Source of the DNA: Brachionus koreanus | Taxonomy: Eukaryota > Rotifera > Eurotatoria > Ploima > Brachionidae | Direction of reading: 5' to 3' | DNA length: 64,000 bases | Assembly (NCBI GenBank): GCA_016987375.1 | Contig: PJRA01000508.1 | Span: forward strand, 1,664,157 to 1,728,156 | Part shown: positions 23,601 to 35,887 of the stretch, in pieces | Numbering within the stretch: position 1 is the first letter of the stretch | Layout: every line of letters begins with the position of its first letter | Position numbers and translations under genes: made by a program | The notes under the pieces: model-generated | Told to the model about the DNA's origin: nothing | Seen by the model: only the letters and a program-made list of their open reading frames with translations | The model's database searches: none

Positions 23601-26600
23601 AGAATTAAGTTAATTTTTTTTCGTTAATCACTAATTATTATTCAATCTTTCTTTTTGTTTTTGAGAAAAATATATATTTAAAAAAATAAGCTTATACAAA
23701 AGCGATCCAACATCGGTTGGCTTACACTAAAATAAATTGCATCATCAATTGAATCAAACTATGGAACTATAATTAAATCATGAATATACATTCAAAAATT
23801 TAAGTTAGAGAAAACATTGTACTTCAAACATGAGGATTTTAACAAAGGCTATTGCCAATTCATGGGTGTTTCAAAAACTACTTCTTCAATAAAAACACTA
23901 ATAATTAAATTTTTTGTTTCAATCAGCAAGTTATTCAAACAGCATACTATTAAGTTATTGAAATTTTAAAAGAGCAGTCTTCTCTTCGGATGAGATGTAC
24001 TTGTTTTTCAATTTTAAATTTTAATTAAGCTCTTAATTTATACTAATATTTGGATTTTGTTAATATTTAAGTTTAAAATTTTTGTCAAAATTTTTTTTTC
24101 AGTTATGATTTTATTCAAAAATAAAACGTTTTTCCAACTAAGAAAAAAGATATGTGATTTTAGCTGATAGAAAAGGAAAAATTGAGATCAATTCATTTTT
24201 TTCCATGTTGTTTAGGTATTAATTTCAAGCAATATTTTTGCATTCAAGCACGTAATAATGCATTTTTTTCTAGCAATTGTCAAATATAGAAGTTAAATGG
24301 TAAATTAGTTTGAGAGTATAGATAAACGTGCAAGTTAACTAGGCATTCAAAGAGAAATATTTTTTGTTTTTGTTGTTGTTGTTGTCAATTGAAAGCAAAA
24401 ATATTCAGGTCGGTTTGATTAAGAGATTATATTTGTGAAATATCATGTTCGCTTCTTATTGTATATGTTTCTTAATCGAACTTAATTCTCGCGTATTTTA
24501 ATTTAATTTAATAGAATTCTTTTCAGCTTCGAAATTCCGATGCTTTTATTTATCTAGTGAGCACAAAAATTTCGCTACAAGACGCTGAATTCAATAGCGA
24601 TTGTGCTTTATGAAGCAAAGAGAGAAAGAGAGAGAGAGAAATACAAATATTAAGAGAGACATATAGTAGGTAAAGAACAAACGATTTCAAGTATACTAGG
24701 TAATTTTATCTTGAAAGCGAAAATTTAAATCTTGATTATTAGCGCTTCACTTGGCTCTCAAAAGAGACACGGATCGATTTTGCTGGGAAAAATACGGGAT
24801 GCAAATTTGCTACTAATTTGGCACTATTGACAGTCATTGTTGTTTTTTGACGCAATAGATTATTATATCTGTCAAATAAACAAAATTAATTTTGACATGA
24901 AATTATTATTATTACTTTTATTATTTTTATTTGAACAAAATTGATTGAGCTATGAATGATTTTAAATCCAAATAAAAACAACACAGTTTAACATTTCTAA
25001 TCTTTTTGTAAATGTATCCCTAATCCCATAAAAAAATAAATTGATTGCCATGCAAGGAGAAAAGAAACGCATCAACTAGTAAAATAAAACAAGTGTATGA
25101 CAGGTTAATAATTATATTTTCAAAAAATCAAATATTTGTTTATAATTACAAATTATTTTGGCTAAATTTTACGTTATTTGCTTGTTATACCTGTCAAATT
25201 TGTTTTTATAATTATTTTTTTGTTCAAAATATTGTCTAAGGTGTCATTTAGGATAAAGAAAGACGCTTCATAAACAATATATTTTTTTTAAATAAAAATC
25301 CCAATAAACTTATTTAATTGATAATAATTATTAAATCTATTATCGCTTTATTAATTGAAACAAATAAAATTAAAAATTAAAATAAAATAAAATGCTTTTT
25401 TGAATGGTTTCACTAAATTCTTACACAAATATTTACTCTTAATGAACGAGTGCAAAGCATTGGACCTAATGCGAACTGGAAACAAAAAACAAAATTTATT
25501 CCCATCGTCTTTAACTTTCTAAATTGCACTGCTATAATTCCAAATGAAAATAAATAAATAAATAAAAACACTTTTGTTTGCTTAATAAAATTAATTAAAA
25601 AGCTTTTAAAATAATCTTGACTCTGCAATTTGATGTTTATACATGATATAATTTGCCTATCATCTTGACTTTGTTTAATTCACAAATATTATCTGTTCCC
25701 TTACAATTGGGCAAATAGTTGACCAACAATTAACTCTGAGAACAACTTAATTAATTCAATTTATTGCTTGTAAAAACTTGAATTTTGATCTTGTTATAAA
25801 TTCAAAATTGAAAAATAAAAGATTTCCCCATTTTTTTGTTCATCGACGGCGTCGACTTTCAAGTATTATTTGAACAAAAATTAAATATCTCTCTTGAAAT
25901 TTGAACTTTTTTTTTATTTATCTAACTAAAAGATATGTAAATAAATTCAATTAAGTATTTTTTTCTTTAAAAATTAAATTTCAAATAAGAATAAACTTTT
26001 AGAGAAGATTATTTTTCAGTTTTTTTTTAGGAATAATTTTCAATTTCAAGGTATTAGGCATTGATTATTTTCTATTTTTATTTTTTGAAATGGGATAGAC
26101 TAATTCCAAGACATAATTAAAGTTAATTAAATTAAATAATATGCTTAACTAGTATAGAGATAGATTGTTATTGAAGATAAAAAAGAATTAATGTAAAAAC
26201 AGTCCAATTTTTGGTTGCATGTATTCAAGAATTTGAATGAAAGAATACCGAATCATCAAAGGTTTCATTAAAGGTTTGTGCTTATGAACTACCTGAAAGC
26301 AGCAGTTATCAATCGACAAGATAATCTCATATCAAAATCTAATTTTTGATTAGCTCTCGAATTCGATTGAAACAAAAACATTTTTTCAATCAATCTTTAA
26401 TCCGAGCCTAAATCGACTCTAATCTGATTTTATTCGTTTGATTTCGGATTTATTTTTCTAATAAGACATAAATAAAAATAAGTTTTTTAAATTAATTATA
26501 AATTAATTTGGCGTATATGCTTTTTTTCCTCTTGTAACGGTAAAATTACAACCACGACATACTTCTCATTGATTTGCCTACTCTAGGTTTAATCGATGCG

Positions 26601-29600
26601 AAATGATTCATTAATACCTTTAGAGAAAAACATCTAAGTACTTGTAAAAAAAATCTTGTTACGCTTTGAATAAAACACAATATCTTCAGGCTGTTTTTAA
26701 TATTTATCAATATACTTTTGTTTGTTATTTTTCTCAAGAATTCTGTCTGCTGTTTGGACTTAAATCGTTCAGGCCTTTGTGTCTGACTTAATTACTCTAT
26801 TTTGTGTTGCAAAGCAAAAACATTCATTAGTTTTAATCCTCATTTTATTAAGTACCTTGCCTAATGATGTCGAGTTGCATAAAACAACATTTCGACTATT
26901 TTGATATAAAACAAAACGGTATTTTGAACAAGTAGAGAATCTCTAAGATCTAATCCTAATCTCCCACTTGAAATCTCTATCACAATAAAGCCTAAGTCAC
27001 TCGACAAAATAATCTCCTCATAATTAGAACTATTCAATCCTAATTGGCTTTGGAAACTGTTTGACTACTTGAATAGATAAAAGCTTACCAATTCACGTTC
27101 ATCATCAACAATAAAATTAATTAAACAAAAAATAAACAATTAAAGCTATTTTTTTTATTAAATTTTGAACAATTTAAACATCAGTTTATGCCAAATGATT
27201 CAGTTTAAATTTTTTATTAAAAATAAATAAATAGATGGTAAATATTTGGTGAACTTTCTGCCAACACACAAAAAATAAAAACCAAGAAATTTGTTTTATT
27301 AATAATTTTTAATATAAGCAATTTGGCTAAATTAAATTAGCGATAATATTCAAAAATTGTGAATCAAATATTTGATTTTAAATGAAGATAGTTGGCAAAA
27401 GCACAATTGTTAAGTAGAACTATTCTATTATTTTTTTGTTCATATGATAAAAAAATTAGACCTATTAGTTCTAAATTTCTTATCATTTAAATTAAGTTAA
27501 ATATTTGCCAAAGCGATTAAGTTTACTTTTATATATTCAAGTTATGTGAGTATGCGTTACAACTCGAATTCTATTCAATTAGAATTCGTGATTTTCTTTC
27601 AAAATATTTTAATTTTAAATTCACTAGGTTAAAAATTAAAAATTCTTGATTGAGAGCAAATATTTTGAGAAATGAATTCATCGACACTCAGGTTAGTTGG
27701 TCTTAGGCGTGTAGCATTCATCTAATACTTTACTCAAACTATCAATATAAAAGAAGAAAACTCATTTGTTTGTTTAAAAGATTTTTAAGGCTCAATAAAG
27801 GGCTAAACATGAAAATTAATTAGTAGTATCCTATCGCGAACCAATTTCGCGTTTTCCCGCAATAGTCACAGATTTATATAGGACCTGAGCAAATTTATGC
27901 AAATTCCGAGGCAATCTTGACTATTTGCCGAAAGGATTTGGGTCTTGATTTGTTCTCATATAGCACCGAGATTTCATGATTGATGAGATTAACTCGGCAA
28001 TTGTTATTTTTGTGTTTAAGTTTAAACTTACATACTTGAACATCCTCTATTGACCAAAATAAACATTTCAATATATTTGATCTCAAATAATTAGTCGAAT
28101 TACAATTAAATTATTTTATTGATAGCTTTACGTGAAGCAATATGTGTATGTCATGTTTTAGAGTAGAATAGTTAGCGAAATATTTACGCTTCCTAGAGTC
28201 GTTAAAAAACGGTCTGCTTTGTGTACCTGTCTTTATCATTTTACCTGCTATATTGAACAATATTTCAATCAAACATGAAAATATGTGATTAAAGATTGAG
28301 CAAACAAGTTATAACGCATTCTTTAAAAGAAACTTTGATACTTGTTTAGTCTAGTTGTTGATTATTACTAAATTTGATCCGGCTATTCGGTAAAACCTAA
28401 ACATATGTAAAATCTATCAAAAATCTTCTGATATTAGTCATAATTTAATAGTAAATATTTTATGAGCAGAAATAAATATTTAAAATTTAAAATCGTATTT
28501 TGTTTTGATTCAGCTGTTTTGAAAATTCTAAATTTAAATAAAAAATAATTAATTTGACATCCTAACCTATTTTTTGTTTAAAGCTTATTTAATCTTACAA
28601 TCACAAAATAACTAATTATTTATTTAAACATTTTTATTTAAATTTATTCATTAAATAATTATTTAACTTGTTCAAAAATCCAAGTATTAAAGTTAAAAAA
28701 AAAGTTTAATTCCTAATTATTATAAACAATTTTACGCAATGTGTTTCGATCCTAACACACTCTTTGTAATCCGAACGAATTCCTTGCACTACGGCATTCC
28801 AGACCTTATTTGTTTAGGTCTAAAAGAACTATTTATTGCAAGGGACACCAGAGAAAGAAAAATTGGCCAAAAGAAATAAAGAGCTAGAAACTAAAAGAAT
28901 TCAGACAGGCATCTGCTTAGAAAAAAAATAACCAAATTCTCATTCGTTTAATCATTCAATTCAATTAACAAAAATTTATATTAAGTAGTTCATAGACATT
29001 GACTGTAAAAAACGGTATATTTCATCAATTGTGCCATTTATATTTATTCAATAAACTAAACTTGAAAAGAAAAATGCTTTTTGATTTTGACTTTCTCAAA
29101 TTCAGAATTCATTAAGAATTTTAGATTTTTTAAAATAAGTGTTCAAAAATTCATCAGTATGGTAAGAGTTTTTAATCAGCCTTTCAAAAAAAAAAGGATC
29201 CTAAATTTACTTAAAAATACACTTTACTTAGTTTGTAAATAAAGAATTATACTTGAAATTTTAATATTTGATCAAAGTTTGAGCAAAATTATCGTTGTTT
29301 TATGTAAAAAATTGTAATTTTACGTTATATTTTGTATAAGTCTATTTTTTTACAAAAAAAAATAATCAAACTGAAAAAGATGTATTGACAGCAATATTTT
29401 GATCACTTAAAATCCCTTTAATAAAAATCTTTATTGGCTTTTAAAATAAAACTGTTATCTTATTTAATTGCATTTCTTAAATAGTAAACAAAGAATTTAC
29501 TTTTGTTTGATGAAATTAAAGCTTAATGAAATTCAAATACTTCTTTCAATATTTCATTCTTCTGAGAACTAAATTAGACTTTTACGAAATTTTACGTTAG

Positions 29601-29699
29601 AAAACATTATTTATCGCTAACAAAATAACGTACAATTTTTTACAAAATTTTTCATTAATTTCTTCTCTTAAAATAAGCTAAATTATTGTCATTTTGTTT
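23601..29699. other. long gene-poor AT-rich region 3' of Otx
   Basis: About 6 kb with no credible coding frame; open frames at 25045-25239, 25413-25628, 26546-26737 and 27895-28086 lack motifs or exon partners. Simple repeats include (TTG)n near 24369-24384 and (GA)n at 24617-24639. Parts (24380-24800, 26200-26460, 26900-27080) are less AT-biased and could hold Otx regulatory elements; this is only inference from composition and position. Confidence 0.4.
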
Positions 29700-30010
29700 T
29701 TCTTATTCACTCCTTGAGAAGCATAGGGTCATTACTTTTGATTTTCAATAAAGTCGATCTTTTATCCTTGCTTCTTCTTATGTCATTCCAATTCAAATAA
29801 GCTCTTTCGTGATTGTTGACTGTCATGTTGTACCTTACATCCTACTTAAGTTGTCCATAAAAGGGCTTTTTTGGTATCCTGTCAAGCCATTGCAGTCTTT
29901 TGTTCTAAATGCATTGACTTGATGGATCTGAATTTTTTCTTTTGTATATTCCTGCATTCGAAAATGTCCAAGGCCGGTTTATCCTTAGAATTCTCTGTAA
30001 ACTGTCAGTT
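29700..30010 (-). mobile_element. RTE/CR1-type LINE C-terminal relic, inverted copy of the one at 46985
   Basis: The reverse complement shares long stretches with 46985-47325, for example CTATACAAAAGAA / ATATACAAAAGAA, GAGTCAATGCATT / AAGTCAATGCATT, AGAACAAAAGA and the TGG CTTG block. It translates to degraded pieces of the RWLGH..RM...RR.GRP..TW LINE C-terminal domain. It has many stops. Confidence 0.75.
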
Positions 30011-30658
30011 TAGAAAGTGTTCATATATTTAATACTATTTTATTTATATATCATTTTAAATGCAAATGCTAAAAATATTTAAAAAACGAAAAATTTGAAG
30101 TTTATAAACAGCTATAATTTGATAATTAAATTCATTCAATATATAGTTTTAATAAAACATAAAATTCTTTAATAATTATATTATAAATAATAAAAATAGA
30201 AAAGCTATATCAAGTAATTAAAATTATAAAAGGTACTGTTAGACACAATTCCCTCAGAAATTATGAAAGATTATTAGACTAGATTTGTTAAGAAGCTTAT
30301 GGATCTATGTCCAGATAAAAGATTAATACATTTTTATTAAAAAATTGATCTTATCAATAGGTCTAGAATATATCTTTTTTAAAAGTTATTTTATTATTTT
30401 TAGATCTACATAGCATGTAAAAAGTGTTACACTAAAATTATTTAAATAAAATCAAAAATTAATTTTAATATCTAAAGATAAAATCTTTCAATTGAAATGA
30501 TATTTTTAATTGATCATCAACTTCAAGGTGCCTGTTAAAACATACTTTTTTTTCTTTTTGTTTCTCTGAAAAATTTGAAATCAATAGAATCAAATATCTA
30601 TAATTTGATTTTAAATTATCTAAAGAAATTTAAAATAAAGAAAATAAAAAATGTTTAT
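30011..30658. other. AT-rich spacer
   Basis: No gene or repeat recognised. It ends at a TIR element placed just before IQCB1. Confidence 0.4.
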
Positions 30659-30786
30659 AACACTAGAAGCACCAAACGAGTCAAAATGACTCGTTTTAAA
30701 ATTTTATAAAATTATAATGTTTTTTTTTAATAAAATAATTTAAAATTAAAAAAACGTGAAAAAATGCTTGATGCTTCTAGTGTTAA
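30659..30786 (+). mobile_element. TIR element family A, copy 2 (short form), next to the IQCB1 start
   Basis: Left end AACACTAGAAGCACCAAA, right end TTGATGCTTCTAGTGTTAA: inverted repeats of about 18 bp with one mismatch. Directly inside the left end lies a perfect 17-bp palindrome, CGAGTCA-AAA-TGACTCG (30677-30693). The interior is about 100 bp shorter than in the 48327-48552 copy, so this is an internally deleted form. It ends 137 bp before the IQCB1 start codon. Confidence 0.85.
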
Positions 30787-30922
30787 AAATGTAATTTTTA
30801 ATTTTTGAAAATTATAATGAAATTCGGACTATTTTTTTGACTATATTTTTAGTTGTCATGGTAATTTATGTATTGAAATAGATGGACTAGACCTTGGTGT
30901 TTCTAAATCAAATTTTTTAAAA

Positions 30923-33315
30923 ATGGAAAAATTGTATGAAATAGCGGAACAAATTACAGATGCAAGAAAGCATGAAATTCCTCAAAAACTTGTCAAATTG
31001 AGAGGTAATTTAATTTTTAAATGATAAATAATAATATTTAATCAAAGAAAAAATCCTAGAATTAACTCAAAACTATGATCAAGATTTTAAAAATGAAGTT
31101 TATAGACTAAATTTGCTTGACGCATTATCGGCATCATTTAAATATGATTATGGCTATTTAAGAGATGGTTGGGAATTAGCATTTGAATTAGTCAAAATAT
31201 TCAGGTAATTTTTCTAAATATTTTTCTTCTAAAATTTTCAATAATTTTTTCAGAGATTGTGTTCACAATTTTTTCCTCACAGAAAAAGAGTACCAGAACA
31301 ATCTTTTACCCAATTCGTTGGAAAATATTCTTATCTTATCCAAAAAAATTCAAGAAAAATACAAATCAGTATTTAAAATAAATTATTTAAGCTATAACAA
31401 AAAAAATTAATTTTTAATAAAAGGAATTAGATGAACTTCTTCGACTTTTCAAATCAATTCATCAAGAGTATTGCAAAATTGTCTCAAATCATTCATATTT
31501 AGCACACAAATGTATTTTTAAATAAGCAATTATCAATTTTAGATAAATTTTTTATTGTGAAGGCTTCAATTCTCAACGTCTTTTTCAACTTTTACTCAAC
31601 GATGACCAAAAAACAACAACAGTTGTCATTGAAACTTACAATTCACTGTTGAATACTAAAAAGAACATCCTACGGACTTTGCCAGAAAGTGTTCTAAATT
31701 CATTTTTAGATGAAATAGTTTATAAACTAGCGTCTAGTGAACAAACTGAGACTGGAAAGTAAACCTAAGTTTAAAAGATAAGTATTTAAATTTAAAGTTT
31801 ATTTTTTTAGTGCTATTTTTCAGCTTTTAGTAACTATGTGTAAAATTGATTCATATCTAATAAAGCTTATAGCTAGAAGATACAAGTAAAATTAATTTGA
31901 ATAAATAAAAATTTTTTTTTCACGTATTTTAAAAAAGAGGAGTAAAATTTTTTATAAACAAATGGTCATATCGAAATCTTGGTACTGATTTTGTTGAATT
32001 TAAAGAATTTTTCGATGATGCAGAAAAAAATAAGCTCACTGATGATGTAATTTTTAGTTTAAGTTCAAATATTTTAAACTGATGAAAAATATATTTTAAG
32101 TATTTGTATCAACAAGCACTTAAAATTCAGAAAACGTGGAGAGGATATAAAAGCAGGAAAGAAATGAGAGACAAGGCAGAAAAAACAAAAGTTTTGCAAA
32201 AAGCTTATAGATCACATTTGGAAATTAAAGAAAAAAAGCGAGCCAAAAAAATGGCTGATGATGAACTGCGCTTTCAACTAATGCTAAAGCATAGAAGAAG
32301 GCAAAGACAGAGGCAAATTAAGATGGCCAATTTGATAGAAATACTGCCTGCAAACAAAATTGATTCATATATGGAACGCCTAAGAGAAGATTCAGCTAAA
32401 ATAATTCAGGCTAATTGGAGGGGACACCAAACTAGAAAAAGGATGACTCACACGCGGCAAACACTAATCCAAACTAAAGCCGCTAGAAAAATTCAGACAG
32501 CTGTAAGCCATTTTTTTAAATTATAATTTCTTATTTAATTTCAAATCAAGATTAGAAACTGGTTGGGAAGATTAAGAGAAAAGCGTCAAAAGCCTGCGAT
32601 TTATTCTAGACCTAAAGGTTTGGATGCTTCCAAAAAAGAACAGCTAATTGATAAAATACGCAAACATATTGATAATTTACCTGTAAAAAAATTATTTATA
32701 TTTCTTACAGCATTTGCTTTATATTATTTCAAACTTTTTTAAAGCCACATCCAAGAACTGAAGCTCAGGCACAGATTTTGCACGACAAAGCTCAGCGAAT
32801 GTTTCAAGATTATGTAATAAAGCAACAAAGTATTCGCAAAAAACAGCATAATCTTGAGTTGCTGATGGTGACAACAAAAAACGATGCCGAATTAATAGCT
32901 AGTAAAAAAATGAAAAATTTTTTAAGTCTGCATATGTAAATAGTGAAAATTTTAAGATGCACCAAAATTATCAGAAATCAATGAGCCAGACATTGATGCA
33001 TTTTTTGCTCATAGATCAAAACCAGTTCAATTTGAAGCAAAATATCAGCACAAAAGAATGATTTGGAAGAGCAGGGCTAAATGGCATGAATTGCTTGATG
33101 AGTCTGAGAGTGATGATGAATTTGCAGATGATAATAGTTTGATTAACGAAAAAATGGATCAAATTAATCCATTAGATCCTTTTCACATAAATAATCCTTG
33201 TGATAATAAATCTGGCAAAGGTATAACCAAAAAAGAAAAATTAAAACTCAAAACAAATAACATTAAGCATCTAACTAACAATTTTCCCTATTTACAAAAA
33301 ATTCTTGACAATTAG
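30923..33315 (+). CDS. IQCB1: IQ calmodulin-binding motif protein 1 (nephrocystin-5, NPHP5)
   Basis: Eleven exons give 619 residues (human IQCB1 has 598): 30923-31004, 31060-31204, 31254-31368, 31424-31511, 31563-31758, 31811-31885, 31938-32046, 32101-32502, 32551-32682, 32745-32901, 32957-33315. All junctions are GT-AG and in phase. Family landmarks appear in order: LLPNSLENILIL, a helical-repeat region with SFLDEIVYKLAS, IQ motif 1 (about 278-290, IQKTWRGYKSRK), a basic coiled segment, LIEILPANKIDSYMERL, IQ motif 2 (about 371-383, IIQANWRGHQTRK), and the C-terminal APKLSEINEPDIDAFF...RSKP block. IQCB1 binds calmodulin and sits at the ciliary base, where it supports BBSome and CEP290-dependent transport. 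The chosen start aligns with the human N-terminus; an acceptor-like TTTTTAG at 30846-30852 may mark the end of a 5' UTR intron or a trans-splice site. Confidence 0.93.
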
Positions 33316-34770
33316 AAAAATTTTGTTAATCTTTAATTTTTATTAAAATTCTTACAAAAATAAATTTTTCATTTTATAATTTTATTAATTATAAGAAATT
33401 ATTTATTGATAAATTAACGCCCTATGAGTGATCAAAAATCATAAAATTGAATAAATTGAAAAAAAAATCCGAACGACATTTTAAAGAGAAAGCAAATAGT
33501 TGACTTCATCTATTATTAAATAATTTTAAATTTCTTTATTTTTTGAATAAAACAATAATCTTGGTTAAGTCCTGATGCATTGATAGAAAAATTATCTATG
33601 ATAATTTTAAAAACTTGTCAAACTAGTCGTCTAAAATTAGTCTGAAAATCACAAGAGCTATTAAAAAATTCAAAATAATATAATTTTGAAATCCTAAAAA
33701 AACTAAAAAAAGATTATTAAAAATTAAATTTTGAAATCTTTAATGTTTTAACGGCTTTGTCTTTGATTCCTTTAGATATAAAAATTAAATTTCTCTTTGT
33801 TCAAGCTTTATTATTAATTTTTTGGTTTATTGTTTTTGATCATGCATATATGGCATTTTCCTCTTACCCCTCAATATATATACTTTATAATTTCTATAAT
33901 CTAATAAGTTCCAACAAAGCTCATCACAAATTTGAGGTAACATTTAATCTTTTCAATGTCTTAGATATTTACATGATTACTTCAGTTATTCTCAGGTCTA
34001 TATAATTGTATAATTGTATACATTACACTATGTTTTGAGCAAACTCTTCTTTCTTAAGTACATAAAACATATATTCCATTAATGAATAAAAAAAATAATT
34101 TTTTGATTATTTGTTTGAACATAAAAAAATTGAAAAAATCTGATTTATGCAAGATTAAAAAATAATAATTTTAAAAGCTCTAACAAGTTTTTTTTTTGTA
34201 ATAAAATCTTTGAATAATGTCAGTATTTTTTAAGACTATAATAGATTTATTTTAATAACAACAACAATAAAAAAATATATTTATACTAAAACCTGTAGGA
34301 TTTTGACTAAAAAATTTAACTTTAAAAAATCTATATTTTTAAAAAAAATAAATTTGTAAATAATAAAAAAATTTTCGAGCATTTTATTCTAGAAAATAAT
34401 TGATTGAGAAAAATTTAGGCTCTGTAAATTTAATTAATGAACTAGACAAAACTTTCAACCATTAATTTTAAGCACAATTATAAAAATTATTTTAAAATTA
34501 TTTCATTTTTATTAAGTAGTGGTAAAAGCATAGCTTTAAAAAGCTAGAACTTAATACTCAAGCGATTGAAAAAAAAGTCGTCTCACAGAAAGCTTAAATT
34601 ATTAAGAACAAAATAAAAAGTTTTATTTTCAAACGTAGCTTGGCAACTTTAGTTTCGTTGTTTTACATTTTAATTTTAATTATGAAACTGTTTCAAAGAA
34701 AGAGTACAGAACAATCGCTTCTTGCTTAAATTTGCCGGTAAGAAAAAAGCAAAATCTTAATAAATAAAAA
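33316..34770. other. AT-rich spacer between IQCB1 and CFAP107
   Basis: The hydrophobic 82-residue frame at 33757-34005 looks like a chance AT-rich frame: it starts inside spacer and has no partner exon or motif. Nothing else recognised. Confidence 0.4.
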
Positions 34771-35887
34771 ATGTCCTCGATAAAAGTTGGCAAAATTAAT
34801 TCTTTGGAAGATAGAGATATAAACATAATCGATGGGACTTATGTCAAAGTGCCAGACCAACATATTCTTGATCCAAGTAAAAACATTGGACTAAGAGAAT
34901 TCAACAATGGAGTTTTGATACACAATTGGTATGAAGAAAGACATCCAGTATGCTAATATTTGGTCAAAGCATAATTTTTTAATTTTTTAATTAGTTTGAA
35001 AAAAAAGAACTTCCCAAGAACTCGACTTATAACTATGACTACAAACCGTTTCCGGGTGCCAAACCAGATGTGGTGGTCAGAAGGAACATGACCAGAATAT
35101 CAGAAGGAGTTGGCAACAAAAATCTTATTGGAATGCATAACACTGATTCGGCAAAAAATATGATTACAATGTAAAGTTTTTAATAAAAATTAAATATTTA
35201 AATTTTTTTAAATTGATAGATATGATGAAACGATTAACAAAAGACAAAGACCGGGACCTGTTATTCCTCACGGTCAACAATTTCCAGATAAAAGAGAATG
35301 GAAAATAATTAATGACAAATGGGTACCAGAAAAAATAGACTATCCACTTCAAGGTATGGTAATTGATGAAAATAATAGATTTTTTTTATATCAATCAATA
35401 TTAAGATGCACCGACTTCTTGGGGTTTGGTTAACAAAAAAAGAAATGACAAATATTTGGAAGACGATAAATATCGAAATCAAATTCCAAATGTTTCAGAA
35501 TATGCCGATAGATATCAAAAGCATTCAAATGATTCCTATTTGCAAAAGACTGTTTATGCTGTGCCCAAAAACATTTCAGCAAGTTTTAACAATTTAAATC
35601 TCACATTGAATAACTTGCCAAAATGGCGAACAACAAACGGATCTCTTAGAGAGCCTCAAGCTAGAGACGTTTTAGATACTGTTTATAGTGATATGCTTGT
35701 TCGTTCAGCAAAGGCACCGAGAACATTTTATTATCTCGGCAAAGTTCCCACCAATGGAGCATTAGATGTTTACAGTATGAAAAACTATGAAACCTTAACT
35801 CCAGTACATGAGCCGGCAAATGTTGTTAAAACTAATCCAGCCGAAAAAGCTAATCAAATTACAGACTTGGCAACTTTGAATAAATAA
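34771..35887 (+). CDS. CFAP107: cilia- and flagella-associated protein 107, long form
   Basis: Four exons (34771-34947, 34995-35170, 35220-35353, 35406-35887) give 322 residues. The first about 200 match CFAP107 (formerly C1orf158) landmarks in order: VLIHNWYEER (vertebrate VLTGNWMEER), a YKPFPGAKPD block (YIPFPDHRPD), a YDETINKR...PGPV block (YDDHYNRH...PGLP), WVPEKIDYPLQ (WLPEKSDFPL) and APTSWGLV (APPTNYGL). Vertebrate CFAP107 is a microtubule inner protein in the lumen of axonemal doublets. The rotifer-like protein is longer: about 120 extra C-terminal residues (WRTTNGSLREPQARD, FYYLGKVPTNGALDVYSMKN) carry short proline/tyrosine-rich segments, in the style of other microtubule inner proteins. 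No signal peptide or membrane segment. It follows IQCB1 on the same strand and converges with cereblon. Confidence 0.85.

Noticed and set aside
31938..32502. IQCA1/dynein regulatory complex or another IQ protein
   Set aside because: There is no AAA domain; the LLPNSLEN, SFLDEIVYKL, LIEILP and C-terminal EPDIDAFF..RSKP blocks are specific to IQCB1.
33757..34005. 82-residue hydrophobic frame that could look like a membrane protein
   Set aside because: AT-rich codons translate to Phe/Ile/Leu by composition; no homology cue and no splicing context.
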